Shown: one piece after another, positions 35,559 through 48,000 of the stretch | How the letters are laid out: every line of letters begins with the position of its first letter | Numbering within the stretch: the first letter of the stretch is position 1 | From: Sorghum bicolor | Taxonomy: Eukaryota > Streptophyta > Magnoliopsida > Poales > Poaceae | Reading direction: 5' to 3' | Assembly (NCBI RefSeq): GCF_000003195.3 | Contig: NC_012876.2 | Location: 48,851,276 to 48,915,275, forward strand | Length of the DNA stretch: 64,000 nt | The notes under the pieces: generated by a model | What the model was told of the DNA's origin: nothing | Seen by the model: the letters and a program-made list of their open reading frames with translations, nothing else | The model's database searches: none | Translations under genes and position numbers: made by a program

Positions 35559-35940
35559 TCAGACGCAGAGGTTCTTCAATATTCCCTTTGGGAAACTTAG
35601 TGTCCGATCTGCAAGCCTGGGCATAATGTTGACGCTGGAGCCAAAGTCGTAGAGTGCTTCTGGGAAGTCCACCATGCCGATGGAGATCGGGATGACGGGG
35701 CGTCCTGGATCGCCTCTCTTGACCGGCAGAAGGTCAGTAATTAGTTCCACAACCGGGTTACTCTAGTAGTTACCTTGATAATTACCTGAGTAGTTAGGCC
35801 TCTGTTGATTCCAACCTTGATTTTGTTGAGGACGGTTGTAGTAGTAGTAGTTGTTGTTGATGTAGTTTACGTCCTCAAGCATCTCAGGGCAGTGATTGCC
35901 TGAGTGTCTAGAATCTCTAGTGTGTTTGTGCTCGTAGATC
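35559..35940 (-). pseudogene. TE-4 gag 3' end and protease relic (Athila-like)
   Basis: Read from 35940 down, the frame gives a His/Cys-containing remnant of a zinc knuckle (HTRDSRHSGNHCPE), an Asn/Tyr/Gln-rich stretch with repeated Tyr, a TAG near 35766, then VELITDLLPVKRGDPG and the protease active-site block YDFGSSVNIMP followed by RLADRTLSFPKGILKNLCV. The Athila family has Asp-Leu-Gly-Ser/Ala-Ser here; the Leu is Phe. The segment between VNIMP and LADRTLS is deleted, and the rest of the protease is lost in the 0.9-kb deletion. It cannot be active. Confidence 0.65.
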
Positions 35941-37279
35941 CAGGTTCTTCACTTGCTGGAGTCTGAAAGTTGTAAAACTCCTTCATATTTTGCTCGAAGT
36001 GTACCTGCTCATAGAGACAAGGCAGAGATCAAGTGCATGGGCCCTGTTGGTGGAAAACACCAACAGAACCAAAAGTGTATTTATTCTTCTCTAACCTTAA
36101 GCATAGTGAGCAAGACAAAGTTGATGGATAATAAGATCATGAGTGTAACATTTAAAGTATTTGTCAGATCACATCGCTCAACCAAATGGAAAGATAATCT
36201 ATCTATACTTATGTTTTTTTATATATCTTCCAAAGATTGCGTGTGCAACAATTTAGCTCATATGATTAGGAGCGTGGGATCACAAAGGTGGAAGGACTAA
36301 ACATATTGAATCGATTGGGTTGGTTAATCTAGAGTTGTAAATCATACATCCTCTTTTATTCATGTGAACGCCAGAACCAAGGAGAAGCTTATAAATGTTA
36401 CCTTACTTGAAGAGTGATGGTACAGTATCACCTTGTGAAGCTTTCCTTTCTTAGCGGTTGTGCAACGTGTTTGTGGCACCCTCAATGGATCATATCTTAT
36501 GAGCTATGCCTTCCTTGTGTATATTGTTAACCTTCATGTGTCTATCTCTTTGTCTCCAATATGAGTTTATCTGAGGACTTCCCAGGTCGATATTGAAAGT
36601 TTTCCTGCAGGGGTTAGTCCAACAAAATATCCAATTCTACTATAGCATACTATCAGCTCAAAAATCAACCTAGACACCATGTCTAATTTGATTTAGGAGG
36701 GCATTTTAACCTAAGAACCATGCTTAATTTAAAATCCCTTGGAAGTAAGATCATCATTCCTAACTAAGCACCATGCTTCATTAAGAGAAATGAAACTACT
36801 CCAAACCTAGACATATACTAAAGCAAATAAAGGTAGCATGAGAGCATTTATAGAGATCTACTCAAGTGGAGATGAAGTAGTGTGATTAGTATTTAACAAA
36901 TTGAGCATGTCTCAAAGGTAGGGACAACCAACATAGCAACATGGCAAAGGATGTTTTTATGTAAAGTACTCCCCCAAGCTTGAATTTTGCAAAATTCAAG
37001 TTTGGATGCATTTAATTGAATGTTGTATGATGATTGGTTGGACATACCTTGTGCTTGTCATTCATCCCATCTTCTTGCTCCAATCCTGGAAAGGTTAGTG
37101 CCAAGAATACCCGGAGGAATTTTTTATAATTATCCTTATATGCTCAATACACAAGGTAATGTTGTAAATAATTAAAAGCTCATGTTACGATCTGATCAGT
37201 GCTTATTTTAGGATAATAAGCTTGTCCTTGGGAAACCATCAATTTATGTCGGCAAAGTGGTTTACCCTCCAACGCTGAC
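35941..37279. other. TE-4 interior, no gene seen
   Basis: Sequence shared with TE-3 27690-29000 and TE-6 59160-60530. No coding frame supported. Confidence 0.55.
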
Positions 37280-37567
37280 CTATATCAAGATCAACTCAAC
37301 GAGATCTGCAATATTTTTATAGACATATGCATCGACAACCGCCCTTTTAATGTTTTTATAAATAGAAATGAAGATGGGGTTGGAGATCTTGAATGTTGTG
37401 ATGTCGGAGAGACCAATAGATTGGGAAGATATTAAATATGAGCATGGAGTAAACGAAGTGGCTATGAAATAAATTCCATGCTCATTAATGTTTGGAGTGA
37501 AATCCATGTGGTATGGTGAAAATGGTAAGGTGAGTGTGGTGAAAAAAGGAAAAGAAAAAGGATACAC
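37280..37567 (-). CDS. TE-4 ORF with conserved ~60-residue peptide
   Basis: A 95-codon frame, beginning MYPFSFPFFTTLTLPFS and holding NINEHGIYFIATSFTPCSY, SIGLSDITTFKISNPIF and AVVDAYVYKN. It is the TE-4 version of the block at 29007-29390 and 60531-60833. It ends about 35 bp before the primer site on the plus-strand map, so it is the first frame of the element. The hydrophobic, Phe-rich start could be a signal-like segment or an accident. Function unknown. Confidence 0.35.
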   Translation of the reverse strand: MYPFSFPFFTTLTLPFSPYHMDFTPNINEHGIYFIATSFTPCSYLISSQSIGLSDITTFKISNPIFISIYKNIKRAVVDAYVYKNIADLVELILI

Positions 37568-37601
37568 GGATGACTTGGTTCGAAACTAGCACAGCTACCA
37601 T

Positions 37602-37619
37602 TCCCCGGCAACGACACTA
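37602..37619 (-). other. TE-4 primer binding site (Asp-tRNA type, degenerate)
   Basis: The minus strand reads TAGTGTCGTTGCCGGGGA, an altered form of the Asp-tRNA complement seen cleaner in TE-6, 7 nt from the LTR. Confidence 0.7.
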
Positions 37620-37626
37620 GAAAGCT

Positions 37627-38872
37627 TGTTGGGTATTTTAAACGCAAACAGAAAAATCCGCAAGCGCACGGATACCAATGTAGCTTTCACCCGGGAGTAT
37701 TCCAGAGTATCGATTTTCCACAGGGAACGTGAGTGAACTAATTAAGATTCAAGATCGCCCAAGGATAACTATATAATTATTTTTGGTGGGAAGAGAGGAA
37801 GTTTCCTGAGAGTTCTCTAGTTGATCTAAGAATCAAGAATTACTTCGAAGATTATTTATTTCGGGACATCAGAACACTAACCACAGAAAGAGATGAGAAG
37901 GGGGCTAGGAAGCTCTAACTACGGTCCTACAAACACCGATCCGAACGAGGTGGAATACGTCGACCGTTAGGGCTGTCACTACCCTAGGGCTACCACAACA
38001 ATCCGCAGGATTTGGTGCAATTCTAGGTAATTGCAAGACTAAACACCACATCTAATCTATTATGTACTACTCTAGTGTTTCAAAGACTAGAGCAGTTGAT
38101 GCAAGCGGGAATCCAATAAATAACTTGAATGTAAATAAAAGTAATTAAAGAACTCATGAATTATGAATTGAAGAACTTGGAGAACGATGAAGAACGAACC
38201 AGTTGCTGCAAAAGTACAATGTTGAGGAAGATCCGACAGATCCGTCTCCTCCTCCGCTCTCCTCTTCTCTGTCCCTATTTTATAGATTACAACTAGAACT
38301 AGATGAACTAGAACTAGATGAACTAGAACTAGATGAACTAGAACTAGATGAACTAGAGGGATCCTCTCTACTTGGATGAATAATTGAAACCCTAGCTTTG
38401 ATTCTATAGAAGAGGTATGTTCTCCAGGAGCTAGGGGGCCTGCTTATATAGCCCTTCCAAATGAATGTGGGCCGTCGGATCAAACCGACCTTAATCGCAC
38501 GGTTTTCCTTGATACTCAAAGGCGGTGGAGCACGATCCGCGAGACCTGCCCTGATTGGTCACCAGGGCAGGGCAGGCGCCCAATAGGGGAGGGCGAGCGC
38601 CCTGCCCCCGGGCCCGCTCGGCCTCCCGTTCGTTCCCATGGCTTCTGGAGTCTTCTAGATGATAGAAAATTGGCACACACGTTAATATCTCTATGTAAAC
38701 CTGACGTGTGGGCCTTTTCTCCATATTTCCTGATAACCCCCTGCAGAAATAGACAAACACCAAAACTCATGGAATTCTGTCAGATAAAACCCTAAGTCTA
38801 GGTGTCGGTTGCATTTGGATCCTTTTCCATGATTAGTTGATGGTTAAATGTGAGCATTAAGGACCGTCAACA
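37627..38872 (-). repeat. TE-4 5' LTR
   Basis: A 1246-bp LTR beside the primer site. Minus-strand TATATAA at 38444-38450. Minisatellite at 38290-38358. Confidence 0.9.
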
Positions 38873-38877
38873 ATTCC

Positions 38878-41151
38878 CACAATGAAGAAGAGCATGTAGA
38901 GCATCTGCGTATAGTGTTAACTCGCTTGCGTGACCATCAGCTTTATGCTAAGTCTAGCAAATGCGAGATTTGGCTAAAGAAAGTACCTTTCTTGGGCCAT
39001 GTCTTATCTGAAGAAGGCATATCGGTGGATCCGGCTAAGGTGCAAGAAGTGCTGGATTGGAAGGTTCCAACTTTGGTGCACGAGGTTCGGAGTTTTCTGG
39101 GTTTGGCTGGGTATTATCGTCGTTTCATTCCGGAGTTCTCAAAAATATCCAAGCCTATGACTCGCCTACTTTAGAAAGATGAGAACTTCGTGTGGATGCT
39201 TGAATGTGAAGAGTCATTCCACAAGTTGAGGACATTGCCGACATCAGCTCCTCTCCTAGCTCAACCCGATATCGAGAAGCCTTTTGATGTCTTTTATGAT
39301 GCATCTGGTATCGGTCTGGGCTGTGTGTTGATGCAAGAAGGTCGTGTTATCGCTTATGCCTCGTGCCAACTCCGGAAGCATGAGGTCAATTACCCTACTC
39401 ATGATTTAGAATTGGCTGCAGTTGTTCATGCTTTGAAGATATGGAGGCACTATTTGCTGGGTAATCTGTGCAATATCTACACTAATCATAAGAGTCTCAA
39501 GTTCATCTTGACCCAACCTGAATTGAACATGCAACATCGAAGGTGGCTTGAGTTGATTAAGGATTATAATCTTCAAGTGCACTACCATCCGGGCAAGGCA
39601 AACGTGGTTGCGGATGCTTTGAGTCAGAAACCGCACTGTCATTCAGTTCAGATTGAAGATCCATCGTTGTCACGTCTTATGCACCCGCTAGTGCTCCACA
39701 AGATTTCTCTGGAGAGTTCTCTTCGCAATCGAGTAATCAAATTGCAGCAAATAGATGTAGGTATCCACCATATAAAGAGGAAAATGAAGGAAGAAGAAAC
39801 CAAGCATTTCTGGGTCAATGAAAACAGAATTCTGTGGTTCAAAGATCGGCTTGTTGTGCCGAAGGACCGTGAGCTCTGAAATCAAATCCTATCTGAAGCT
39901 CACTCGTCCAAGTTGTCTATCCATCTTGGTAGTAGCAAGATGTATCAGGATCTGAAACCTCTGTTTTGGTGGACGAAGATGAAAAAAGAGATTGTTGCTT
40001 TTGTTGCCCGTTGTGATAACTGTTGTCGTGTGAAGGCAGTTCACATGAAAGCAGGCTTGCTTCAACCCTTGTCCATCCCTGGTTGGAAATGGGAAGAAGT
40101 GAGTATGGACATTATCTCAGGACTCCCAACTTCTGTTAAAGGTTATGACTCTATCTGGGTGATTGTAGATCGCTTGACCAAGGTTGCTCGTTTTATTCCA
40201 GTTTGAACTGACTATCGTCCACATCAGTATGCCGAGTTGTACTTCGAGCACAATGTCCGTCAGTATGGTTTGCCTCGAACTATCATATCAGATCATGGAC
40301 CGCAGTTCACTGCCCATTTTTGGTAGTGTCTTCATGAGCAGATTGGTACTCACTTGGTTCGTAGCTCTGCATATCATCCCCAAATGGATGACCAAACTGA
40401 ACATGTTAACCAAATCCTAGAAGACATATTGAGGGCATGTGCTCTCTCTTCAAAAGGTTCTTGGGTAAAGTGGTTACCGTTAGTTGAGTCCTCTTATAAC
40501 AATAGTTACCAAGAGAGCATCAGGATGGCTCCGTTTGAAGCCCTGTATGGACGAAAGTGTCGAAACCCGTTGAATTGGGTGGAACCCGAGGAACGAAGGT
40601 ATTATGGCATGGACTTCGTGAACGAAGCAGAGCAGCAAGTCCGTACAATCTAGCAACATCTAGAAGCTGCTCAAGCTAGTTAGAAAAGTTATGCTGATAA
40701 GAGGAGAAAGCCGATTGAGTTTGCAGTCGGTGATCATGTGTATCTCAGGGTGTCTCCGATGAAAGGTGTACAAAGGTTCGGAGTCAAGCGAAAGCTTGCA
40801 CCCCGTTATGTGGGACCTTATCGGATTCTTGAGAGGAAAGGGAACGTAGCCTACAAGGTTCAACTACCGGTTGAGCTACGAGCTATTTTTCCTATCTTTC
40901 ACGTATCACAGTTGAAGAAATGCCTTCGTGTTCTGGAAGAAAGAGTGGAAGTTCAGGATATCAAATTGAAATCCGACTTGGTGTATGAAGAGAGACCTAT
41001 AGCGGTTGTTGACTGTAAGGAACGGGTGACTCGTAATCGTGTGGTTAAGTTCTACAAGGTGTTGTGGAGTAACCACGGGGAGGAAGATGCCACTTGGGAA
41101 ACAGAGGACTATTTAAAAGAAGTTTATAAAACCTTCTTCGAAAATCAGTAA
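38878..41151 (+). pseudogene. pol: TE-2 RT end, RNase H, integrase and chromodomain
   Basis: After TE-4 the frame resumes exactly: RT thumb/connection ([39 protein letters not shown]), RNase H ([47 protein letters not shown]), integrase zinc region (paired His then CDNCC near 40010-40025), and integrase core Asp in SMDIISGLP, Asp in ISDHGPQFT and Glu in QTEHVNQILED. A GPYRILERKGNVAYKVQLP module follows. The C-terminal chromodomain (residues RVVKFYKVLWSNHGEEDATW) in this family is thought to steer insertion to heterochromatin. Stops are at 39172 TAG, 39877 TGA, 40204 TGA, 40324 TAG, 40651 TAG and 40681 TAG. There are no frameshifts in this part. Confidence 0.95.
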
Positions 41152-41180
41152 GCTTTCAAATCTAGGGACGAGATTTTTGT

Positions 41181-41192
41181 AAGGGGGGAGGA
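41181..41192 (+). other. TE-2 polypurine tract
   Basis: AAGGGGGGAGGA lies one base before the 3' LTR start at 41194, the expected plus-strand primer. Confidence 0.85.
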
Positions 41193-44022
41193 CTGTAACA
41201 CCCCAGTGTTATGGTTGCATCATTTCACCTACATGGCATGAGCATTATCATCTTCATAAGCATATCATGATCATCATTTACCTTTGGTCATGTCATTTTA
41301 TGCATAAGTGTGATTTAACTTGCTTAATTATGCCTTCTATGCTTATGATTGTTTGTAGCATGCTCTTGTTTGTGTTCTGTGTCTTGGTAAATAGTTCATC
41401 TATGCTTAACTCAACATTTGGAACAATGTTCATTTGGTCGCATCTCCAAATTATGTCTCTAAGCCATACTTTCACTTATAGGCCCTAAAAACAGCTTTTG
41501 CTTAGGCCTTTAAAAAGTGTTTTATAGATTGTTTGCATGTCAAACCTTCCTAAAGCAAAGTTGTAGCAAATTTTATAAGGAACAAAAGTTGTTTCATGGC
41601 CATCACATGAAAATGATCACAACATGCTCAAAAAGTGCATACAAGGCAGATTCGGGGGCTGTCTTGGCGCCACCAGTTTGCTTGATCTGTTTTGGAAACT
41701 TCATATCTCTTCATCCAGGCTGATTTGGTCTTTGCTCTAGTTGACAAACTTGTAGAACTTGATTAGTACTTCAAGAATGTCAACTACACCATCTCCTAAT
41801 TCGCCAGGGTTGGGAAGTTAATCAACGTCAAAGTGGCTCTGTCACACAAGCATCGCGGTTTCTGAATGGACGCGGTCCTCGACGTCGTAGCCGACCAGCG
41901 CAGCACCTGGCTGCCGTTTGGCAGCCGTACACCGACGCTAGCCCCACTCATCAGGTCGTCGACACTGTCATGGATGCCATGACACCATGCACTCGCCCAG
42001 CGCTCGTCCACTCTCTCCCTCTCTCTCTCTCTCTCACGACTCCGACGGCGAAAGCGCCATCGCCATTGCCGCCGAGAGCTTCGCGAGCTCCTCGCGCCCT
42101 CGCCTTCGCGCCTCGCCTCTCCTCCGAGCGTCTCTGTGTCCGCCTCGAGCTCCTCCATCTTCTGCACCTCATGGCTGGCCGAGATGTCCCCGAGGTGAGC
42201 CGCATTTTGCGAGATTGCCGTCGTCGGGTTCACGGCCGTCGCGACCCCAATTCCGGCGAACCTCGCCGCTGCTCCATCCCTACCTTCTTTCTTCTCTCTG
42301 AGTCACGTTAGCAGTTGTCTAGGTCACAGTCGCGGTCTATGTCACGCCATTCCGGCCTTGGTGCCACTGTCGTGCGGCAACACGGCCACCGCACCGCCGC
42401 GCTCACCGCCGACGACCACCCCACACGTGAGCAGACTCACCGGAGCCATTAGGGTTAGGCGTTTCTACCTAGAAAGCTCCACGCTGTCTCACTGATGCTT
42501 AAGCCGCCCTTCCCCGACGCTCTACCGGTCGGAGATGGCCGGCATAAGCCGAGGTAGCTCCACCGTGCCGCCATGGCCGACGGCGACCTCTCTCCATCGC
42601 TCCAACCCTAGAGCCACCTACCTCTACCGACGCGTAATCACTCAAGGAGCACGTTGGTGCCCTTGGATCCGCCGGAGAAGCTCACCGTCGGCGAGCATTC
42701 GCCGGCGAGTGTGTTCTTTCTGGGTCGCTGACACGCGGGTCCCACTGTCAGTGACCCAACGGCTCCCTCCTCTCTTTTATTTAAAATTCTAGATTTCTTG
42801 CAACCTTGCAAAAATCATATCTCCAGTTTCTGAGCTCCAAAAGTTGTGAAATAAATTTTGTAATGATCCATGGGACGGCTAGTTTTTAATAAAAATATAA
42901 TATGCACCATGTTTTCTGTGAAAAATAATTGTTATGAATTAATCTTGTTAATTAGGTGTAAATTCATATCTTGTTATATACTGCTCCAATTGCTGTGAAA
43001 TTTTTATGCAATGCTCTGGATAGTTTTGGAATGCTCTAGTAAATATTTCATGATTTTTGGAGTGTTGTATCTCTGATATGTAATTTATGTTAATACTATG
43101 GCCTGATTTCATATTTAAAACATAATAAATGTTTTATGCTTATGCTGGTGTTCTCCTTTGGTGCCAAGCTTGTTCATAGTAGTACAAACATGTAAATAAT
43201 CTGAAATCTATTGTTTGACACTATCTAAGTCATGTTTCTTAGTTTATGAAATAAGCACCTTGTTACATGTTAATTAATTATCTTAAGTGTGGCATGTGCA
43301 ATTGCTCTGAATATTTTATGGTGATGTCCTGATGCCATGCTTGTGCATCTGTAATTTTTGTAGATTTTTCTGAGCACTCTTGCTAGTATCTTGTAATTAT
43401 GTCCTCTTATGGAATTAAATTAATAAATGCCTTGTTATTATGTGTTTAGGGGTCAACATGTGGTTTTCTGGTAATCTTAGGTTATGCTTGTGCTTATAAG
43501 CCCCTTTGTTGGTACTGAATATGTTTTTGCTATGTCATCAAATAATTAATTGAAGGTTATATAGCTGTTCTGGACAGCAAGGGAGTAATCTGATCATTGT
43601 TTGATGATAACTTTCTTTTCTGAAAGAATTGTCTAAATCAAAGATGTTGTAAACATTGTGAACTAGCTGCAGTTTAAATTTGGGATCAATTGGTCCAGTA
43701 GTTTAAAAGTTATGGCTTTTCCAAGTTGAGTTCCAGAACTAGGCGCTCTCTGTTTTTCTGGAACAGAACCTGGAACCTTGTTTAGTTGACCTGCTTAACT
43801 TGTGAATCTTGCTGTGATGTCTAAAAATGAAATGTAAACAATTTCATGAGATTTCCAGAATGTCCTCTTCATGTTTGTTGGATCTGTTTTGCTTTAGTTA
43901 TGATTTGTTCTTGAGCTGCTCTGTTAATCGGTTGTTGCTGTTTAGTGGTTTAACTTGGTGAATCTTGTTAGTAAAGTTGGTACTCTTTTGTGAGCTTGTA
44001 ATGGGAGTTACTCCGTAAATGA

Positions 44023-44295
44023 GTGTCCAGTGAAGTTTCTAAGCATGTTACCAAGCATTCATCATCATCTAGTGTGCACCATTCCTCACTTATCGTGCAT
44101 GCAATAGGTGCATCGGAAGCAGCAGCCTCGTTCGAGCTCGAGAGGGTGAACCACGAAGGCCCGGAGATCAATCAGGAGGTGGAGGTCCAGCCAGCAGGAC
44201 AAGAGGAGCCCAAAGAGGAAGTCGAGTGCCCTAGTCACGAGCCAGCTTCGTTCGTGAAAGGCAAGACCCAGAGCATCTTAAGTCTTCCACTTTAA
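44023..44295 (+). CDS. Acidic ORF inside TE-2 3' LTR, unknown
   Basis: A frame of 90 codons starts MSSEVSKHV and becomes strongly acidic (NQEVEVQPAGQEEPKEEVEC) with a Ser/Lys-rich end. It is in the LTR part that the 5' copy has lost, so it cannot be compared within the window. Its codon use is GC-rich compared with the surrounding A/T-rich LTR. It may be a real small ORF of the LTR, a captured host exon or chance. No domain recognised. Confidence 0.25.
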   Translation: MSSEVSKHVTKHSSSSSVHHSSLIVHAIGASEAAASFELERVNHEGPEINQEVEVQPAGQEEPKEEVECPSHEPASFVKGKTQSILSLPL

Positions 44296-44702
44296 TTTCA
44301 AAGCATACTTGAATATGTTATATCTATTGATGCATTACGCATAGGAGTTGTGATGAAACCCTTGCTGCATTATACCTTTCCTTGTCCAGATAATCATACC
44401 ACTACCTGGTTGTAGAGTTTGGATCGAGTAGCAGCTTAGCTATACTTTAATCGATAGAAGTCGGGTGATACCCTGTCACCTGCGCGATATAGGGTTGTTG
44501 TTGGATCACGATTGACTATATGTGCTATCATGGGAAAGAACCTTTTTAAATTGGCTTAAGCCGGACGGAGTTTTGCAAGGTGGTAGTAACTCCGTCTGTG
44601 GCAGCTATGGACCGATCGTTGTACGTCCTTTTGTCATGTTGAACGCATGCCTAACACTTAGTTGGCCGGATAACTTGTTCCGACCGCGAAGCCTAGTAGT
44701 AT

Positions 44703-44707
44703 GACTC
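44703..44707. repeat. Target site duplication of TE-5 (GACTC)
   Basis: GACTC precedes the left LTR and recurs at 49880-49884 right after the right LTR. Confidence 0.95.
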
Positions 44708-44938
44708 TGTTGGAATATTGTTACACATGTATGGCAGGCCTGTATAGTAGCTAGGCTATGTTTAGTAGGAGGCTATGTTTAGTAGGCTACAGTTACACAT
44801 GTATGGTAGGCCTGTATAGTAGGCTAGTATTGGTGTCTATCACCTCCTGTAATTCAGTCCATTGGCTTATATATAATGGCGCCCCTGGCTGTTGCCGTGT
44901 GTGGCCTTTGCCCCCAATCTAATCTTTCCACTCTAAAA
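44708..44938 (+). repeat. TE-5 5' LTR
   Basis: Starts TGTTGGAATATTG and ends CTCTAAAA (CTCTAACA in the 3' copy). It has an internal direct repeat: TTACACATGTATGG...AGGCCTGTATAGTAG occurs twice about 63 bp apart. Confidence 0.95.
44868..44876 (+). promoter_or_regulatory. TE-5 TATA box
   Basis: TATATATAA lies about 60 bp before the LTR end, a plausible core promoter for the element RNA. It is also present in the 3' LTR near 49809. Confidence 0.6.
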
Positions 44939-44950
44939 TGGTATCAGCCG
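44939..44950 (+). other. TE-5 primer binding site
   Basis: TGGTATCAGCCG abuts the LTR end; the first nine bases match the initiator-Met tRNA complement, the last three do not. Confidence 0.85.
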
Positions 44951-45082
44951 CATACCCGATCCTCCGCTTCCGCTGATCGCGCGCCCAGGCCGCGACTCTT
45001 CCTCGCGACGCCGCGCGCCCAGGCTGCGACTCCTCCTCACCGCCGCCACCCCTCTCCGCCCTCCTCCACTCTCTCCCCTGCC

Positions 45083-48000
45083 ATGGCCGACAATGCGCTC
45101 CTCTCTGATCCCACCGCGGCTCTTGCTGCAGCCCTCGCCGCAGCTCTTCCTGCCGCCGCTCCTCGCAATCCTGCTGCCTCTCTCGCCACCATCAATATCA
45201 AAACTCACCACCCCATCACCCTGGAACTTCACCCCCCAAATTATCGTGCCTAGTGTGAGCTTTTCACCACCCTCCTCGGCAAGTTCGGCGCTGGTCACCA
45301 CATCGATGGTACGCCGGTGCCTGACCCGGTCACACCGGTGTGGACGACGACGGATTTCTCTGTCCGCTCCCTCCTCTATTCGTCCATCTCTCTGAAGCTA
45401 ATGAACAAAGTGATGACGCCCGGCGCAAACGCCCGCACCATCTGGCTGGCGATCGAGGCGCAGTTCCGGAGCAAGAAGCCGTCGCGGACCCTTGCATTGG
45501 AAGCGGACTTCCGCAATCTCGCGCAAGACAACCTCTCCTTCTCCGACTACAGCGAGCGCCTCAAGTCGTACGCCAACGCGCTCGCCGATCTCGGATTCCC
45601 CGTCAACGAGCCGACTCTGGTCCTCACGCTCATTCGAGGCCTAAGTCTGACTCTTCGTCACATGGGGACCCTCATCAAATCCCGAGATCCCCTACCGACG
45701 TTCAACACTGCGTGCTCCATGCTGGAACTCGAGGAGGCGGACCTCAAGACCCCGCAGCCTAGAGAACAAACGGCGCTGGTGGTGGTGCCTCAACCGCCGG
45801 CACCCCAGCCGCCAGCTTCTCCTTCGGCGCCCCAGCAGTCCTCTTCTGCACCGCGGAACAACAACAAGAACCGGTACAAGAACAAGAATCGTAGCAGTGC
45901 GCCATCCTCCAGCAGGCCTGGCGTGGCCGGCGGTTTCGGCGGCTTCTGTCCGTTCCTGAACCCCTACACCGGCACCTTCCAGATGTGGCCAATGCAGCCT
46001 ACCCAGGGCATGCTTGGTCCACGTCCCGGCGTTCCGCATTAGGCCATGTTCGCTGGCACCCCTCCTGGATTCCCTACTACCGGCGCGCCTGCAGCAGCTG
46101 CACCGACGACCGCCACGAACACCTGGGATCCCACTGCCTTGATCAACACGTTGAACTCCATGACCCTACAGCAGCCCGACTGGTTCATGGATTCCGGCGC
46201 ATCCTCTCATCTGTCCAACAATCAGGGTATTCTCTCCTCCACTTCACCTTCCCAAACACCCACAAATATTCTTGTCGGCAACGGCTCTTCCATTCCCATC
46301 ACTGCTAGTGGCAGTGTTGTTTTTCCCTCTCCTACCCGCCAATTTTCTTTATCCAACGTTTTAATTTCTCCTCAATTAGTCACCAATCTTATTTCTGTGC
46401 GCAAGTTTACCATTGACAACCTTGTGTCTGTGGAGTTTGACCCGTTTGGTTTGTCTGTGAAGGATCTGAAAACTAAGGCCCAGCTCTATCGGTGCAATAG
46501 CTCCGGCGATTTGTACCCTTTCTTCACGACACCCACCTCCACTCGTGCTGTGTTGCTGGCTCTTGCAGAAGACATTTGGCATCGGTGCCTCGGCCATCCC
46601 AGCGCCAAAGTTCTCTCTCAATTGAAGTCAGCCAACACCAACTCCTTCGCCCCAAATAAAACATCTGCCACTCCATGTCATGAGTGTCAGTTAGGAAAAC
46701 ATTTTTGTTTGCCGTTTGCTACATCTTTAACGCGCACTCAGCGCCCTTTTGAGATCATTCATTGTGATTTATGGACTTCTTCGGTTCCCAGTGTGTCTGG
46801 CAATAAATATTATTTGGTGTGTTTAGATGATTTCACTCATTATCTCTAGACTTTTCCCTTGAAACTAAAATCTGACACTTTTTCCACTATTCGCGACTTT
46901 CACACCTACGTGTTAACACATTTTCAGTGTCGTATCAGTTTCGTCCAATGCGATAATGGTTGTGAATTTGATAACCATGCTGCTCGCTCCTTTTTTCTTT
47001 CCTAGGGAATTCAGTTCTGATTCTCTTGTCCACACACTTCACCACAAAATGGAAAAGCTGAGCGTGTCATCCGCTCAATCAACAATATTCTTCGAACATT
47101 GTTGATTCAAGCCGGTCTTCCTCCTGCCTTCTGGGCCGATGCCTTACACACAGCCACCCACCTCTTTAACCTCCACCCCACAAAAGTCCTCAAAAATCTC
47201 ACACCACACCAGGCCTTGTTCGGCTCCAAGCCATCCTATTCCCACCTCCGGGCTTTTGGGTGTCGCTGCTATCCCAACCTATCAGCTACCACTCCTCACA
47301 AACTTGCGCCACGATCCACCGAGTGCATCTTTCTCGGCTACCCCTCCGATCACAAGGGCTACCGCTGTCTTGATCTCAAGTCTAACAAAATCATCACGTC
47401 CCGGCATGTCGTGTTCGACGAGCTAATATTCCCTTATGCTGCTCATACCAGCACCCCTGCCTCTTCGTATTCATTTTTGGATGACTTTGCAGATGATGAT
47501 ATGGTGCTCCCTGGTGTTCCTGCGCCTCTGCCCGACGTGCCCAGCTCACTGCCGGCAGCAGGACCTACCCTACCGCCAGGCACACCTGGATCTCCCACGC
47601 CGCACGGGCCTGCCCCGTCGGCTGACGCGACTGAACCGGCGCCATCCTCGTCGCAAGCTGCTGCAAGGGTGCCGGCATCGCTGACTGGGCCAGCCCCGAT
47701 ACATGGCGCGCCTGGTTCGACGACAACGTCGCACGCCACGTGCGGCCCCTCCACGCCCGGCGCTGCAGGTGCAGCCACCTCTTCATCGGCACCGAACGAC
47801 TACAACACCAAGCTGCCTATAACGGCTGTCTATACTCGTCGTCCACGTCCTGCGGAACCCTCCATCGACCAGCGCGCTCCCGCGCCGGCAGCACCTGGTC
47901 CTCAGCAGGCCACCGCGCCGGCAGCACCTGCTCCCCAGCAGGCCTCTCGTGCATCTGCTCCTACGCCGATTCCAGCCTCTCAAAGGTCTTCAGAAGCTCA

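Larger units (their letters stand above)
32286..38872 (-). mobile_element. TE-4: non-autonomous Athila-like LTR retrotransposon
   Basis: LTRs 32286-33523 and 37627-38872 flank 4103 bp. Ends are TGTTGGG...CCGTCAACA. The primer site beside the right LTR sets minus orientation. The interior keeps a gag 3'-end/protease relic and the conserved ~60-residue peptide, but nothing of RT, RNase H or integrase. Relative to TE-6 it lacks about 0.9 kb between 35545 and 35550 (TE-6 57733-58637). The two LTRs differ by roughly 4-5 % over the first ~430 bases counted by eye, with several losses of CpG in the left copy, so it is the oldest-looking of the three insertions in TE-2. Confidence 0.92.

Noticed and set aside
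42766..44702. Possible separate transposon making up the extra part of the TE-2 3' LTR
   Set aside because: No terminal repeats, target duplication or coding region found at its edges. Deletion from the 5' LTR is simpler, though not proven.
47443..47792. Minus-strand and alternate frames in TE-5 around the integrase-RT linker
   Set aside because: Shadows of the Pro/Ala-rich linker of the polyprotein.
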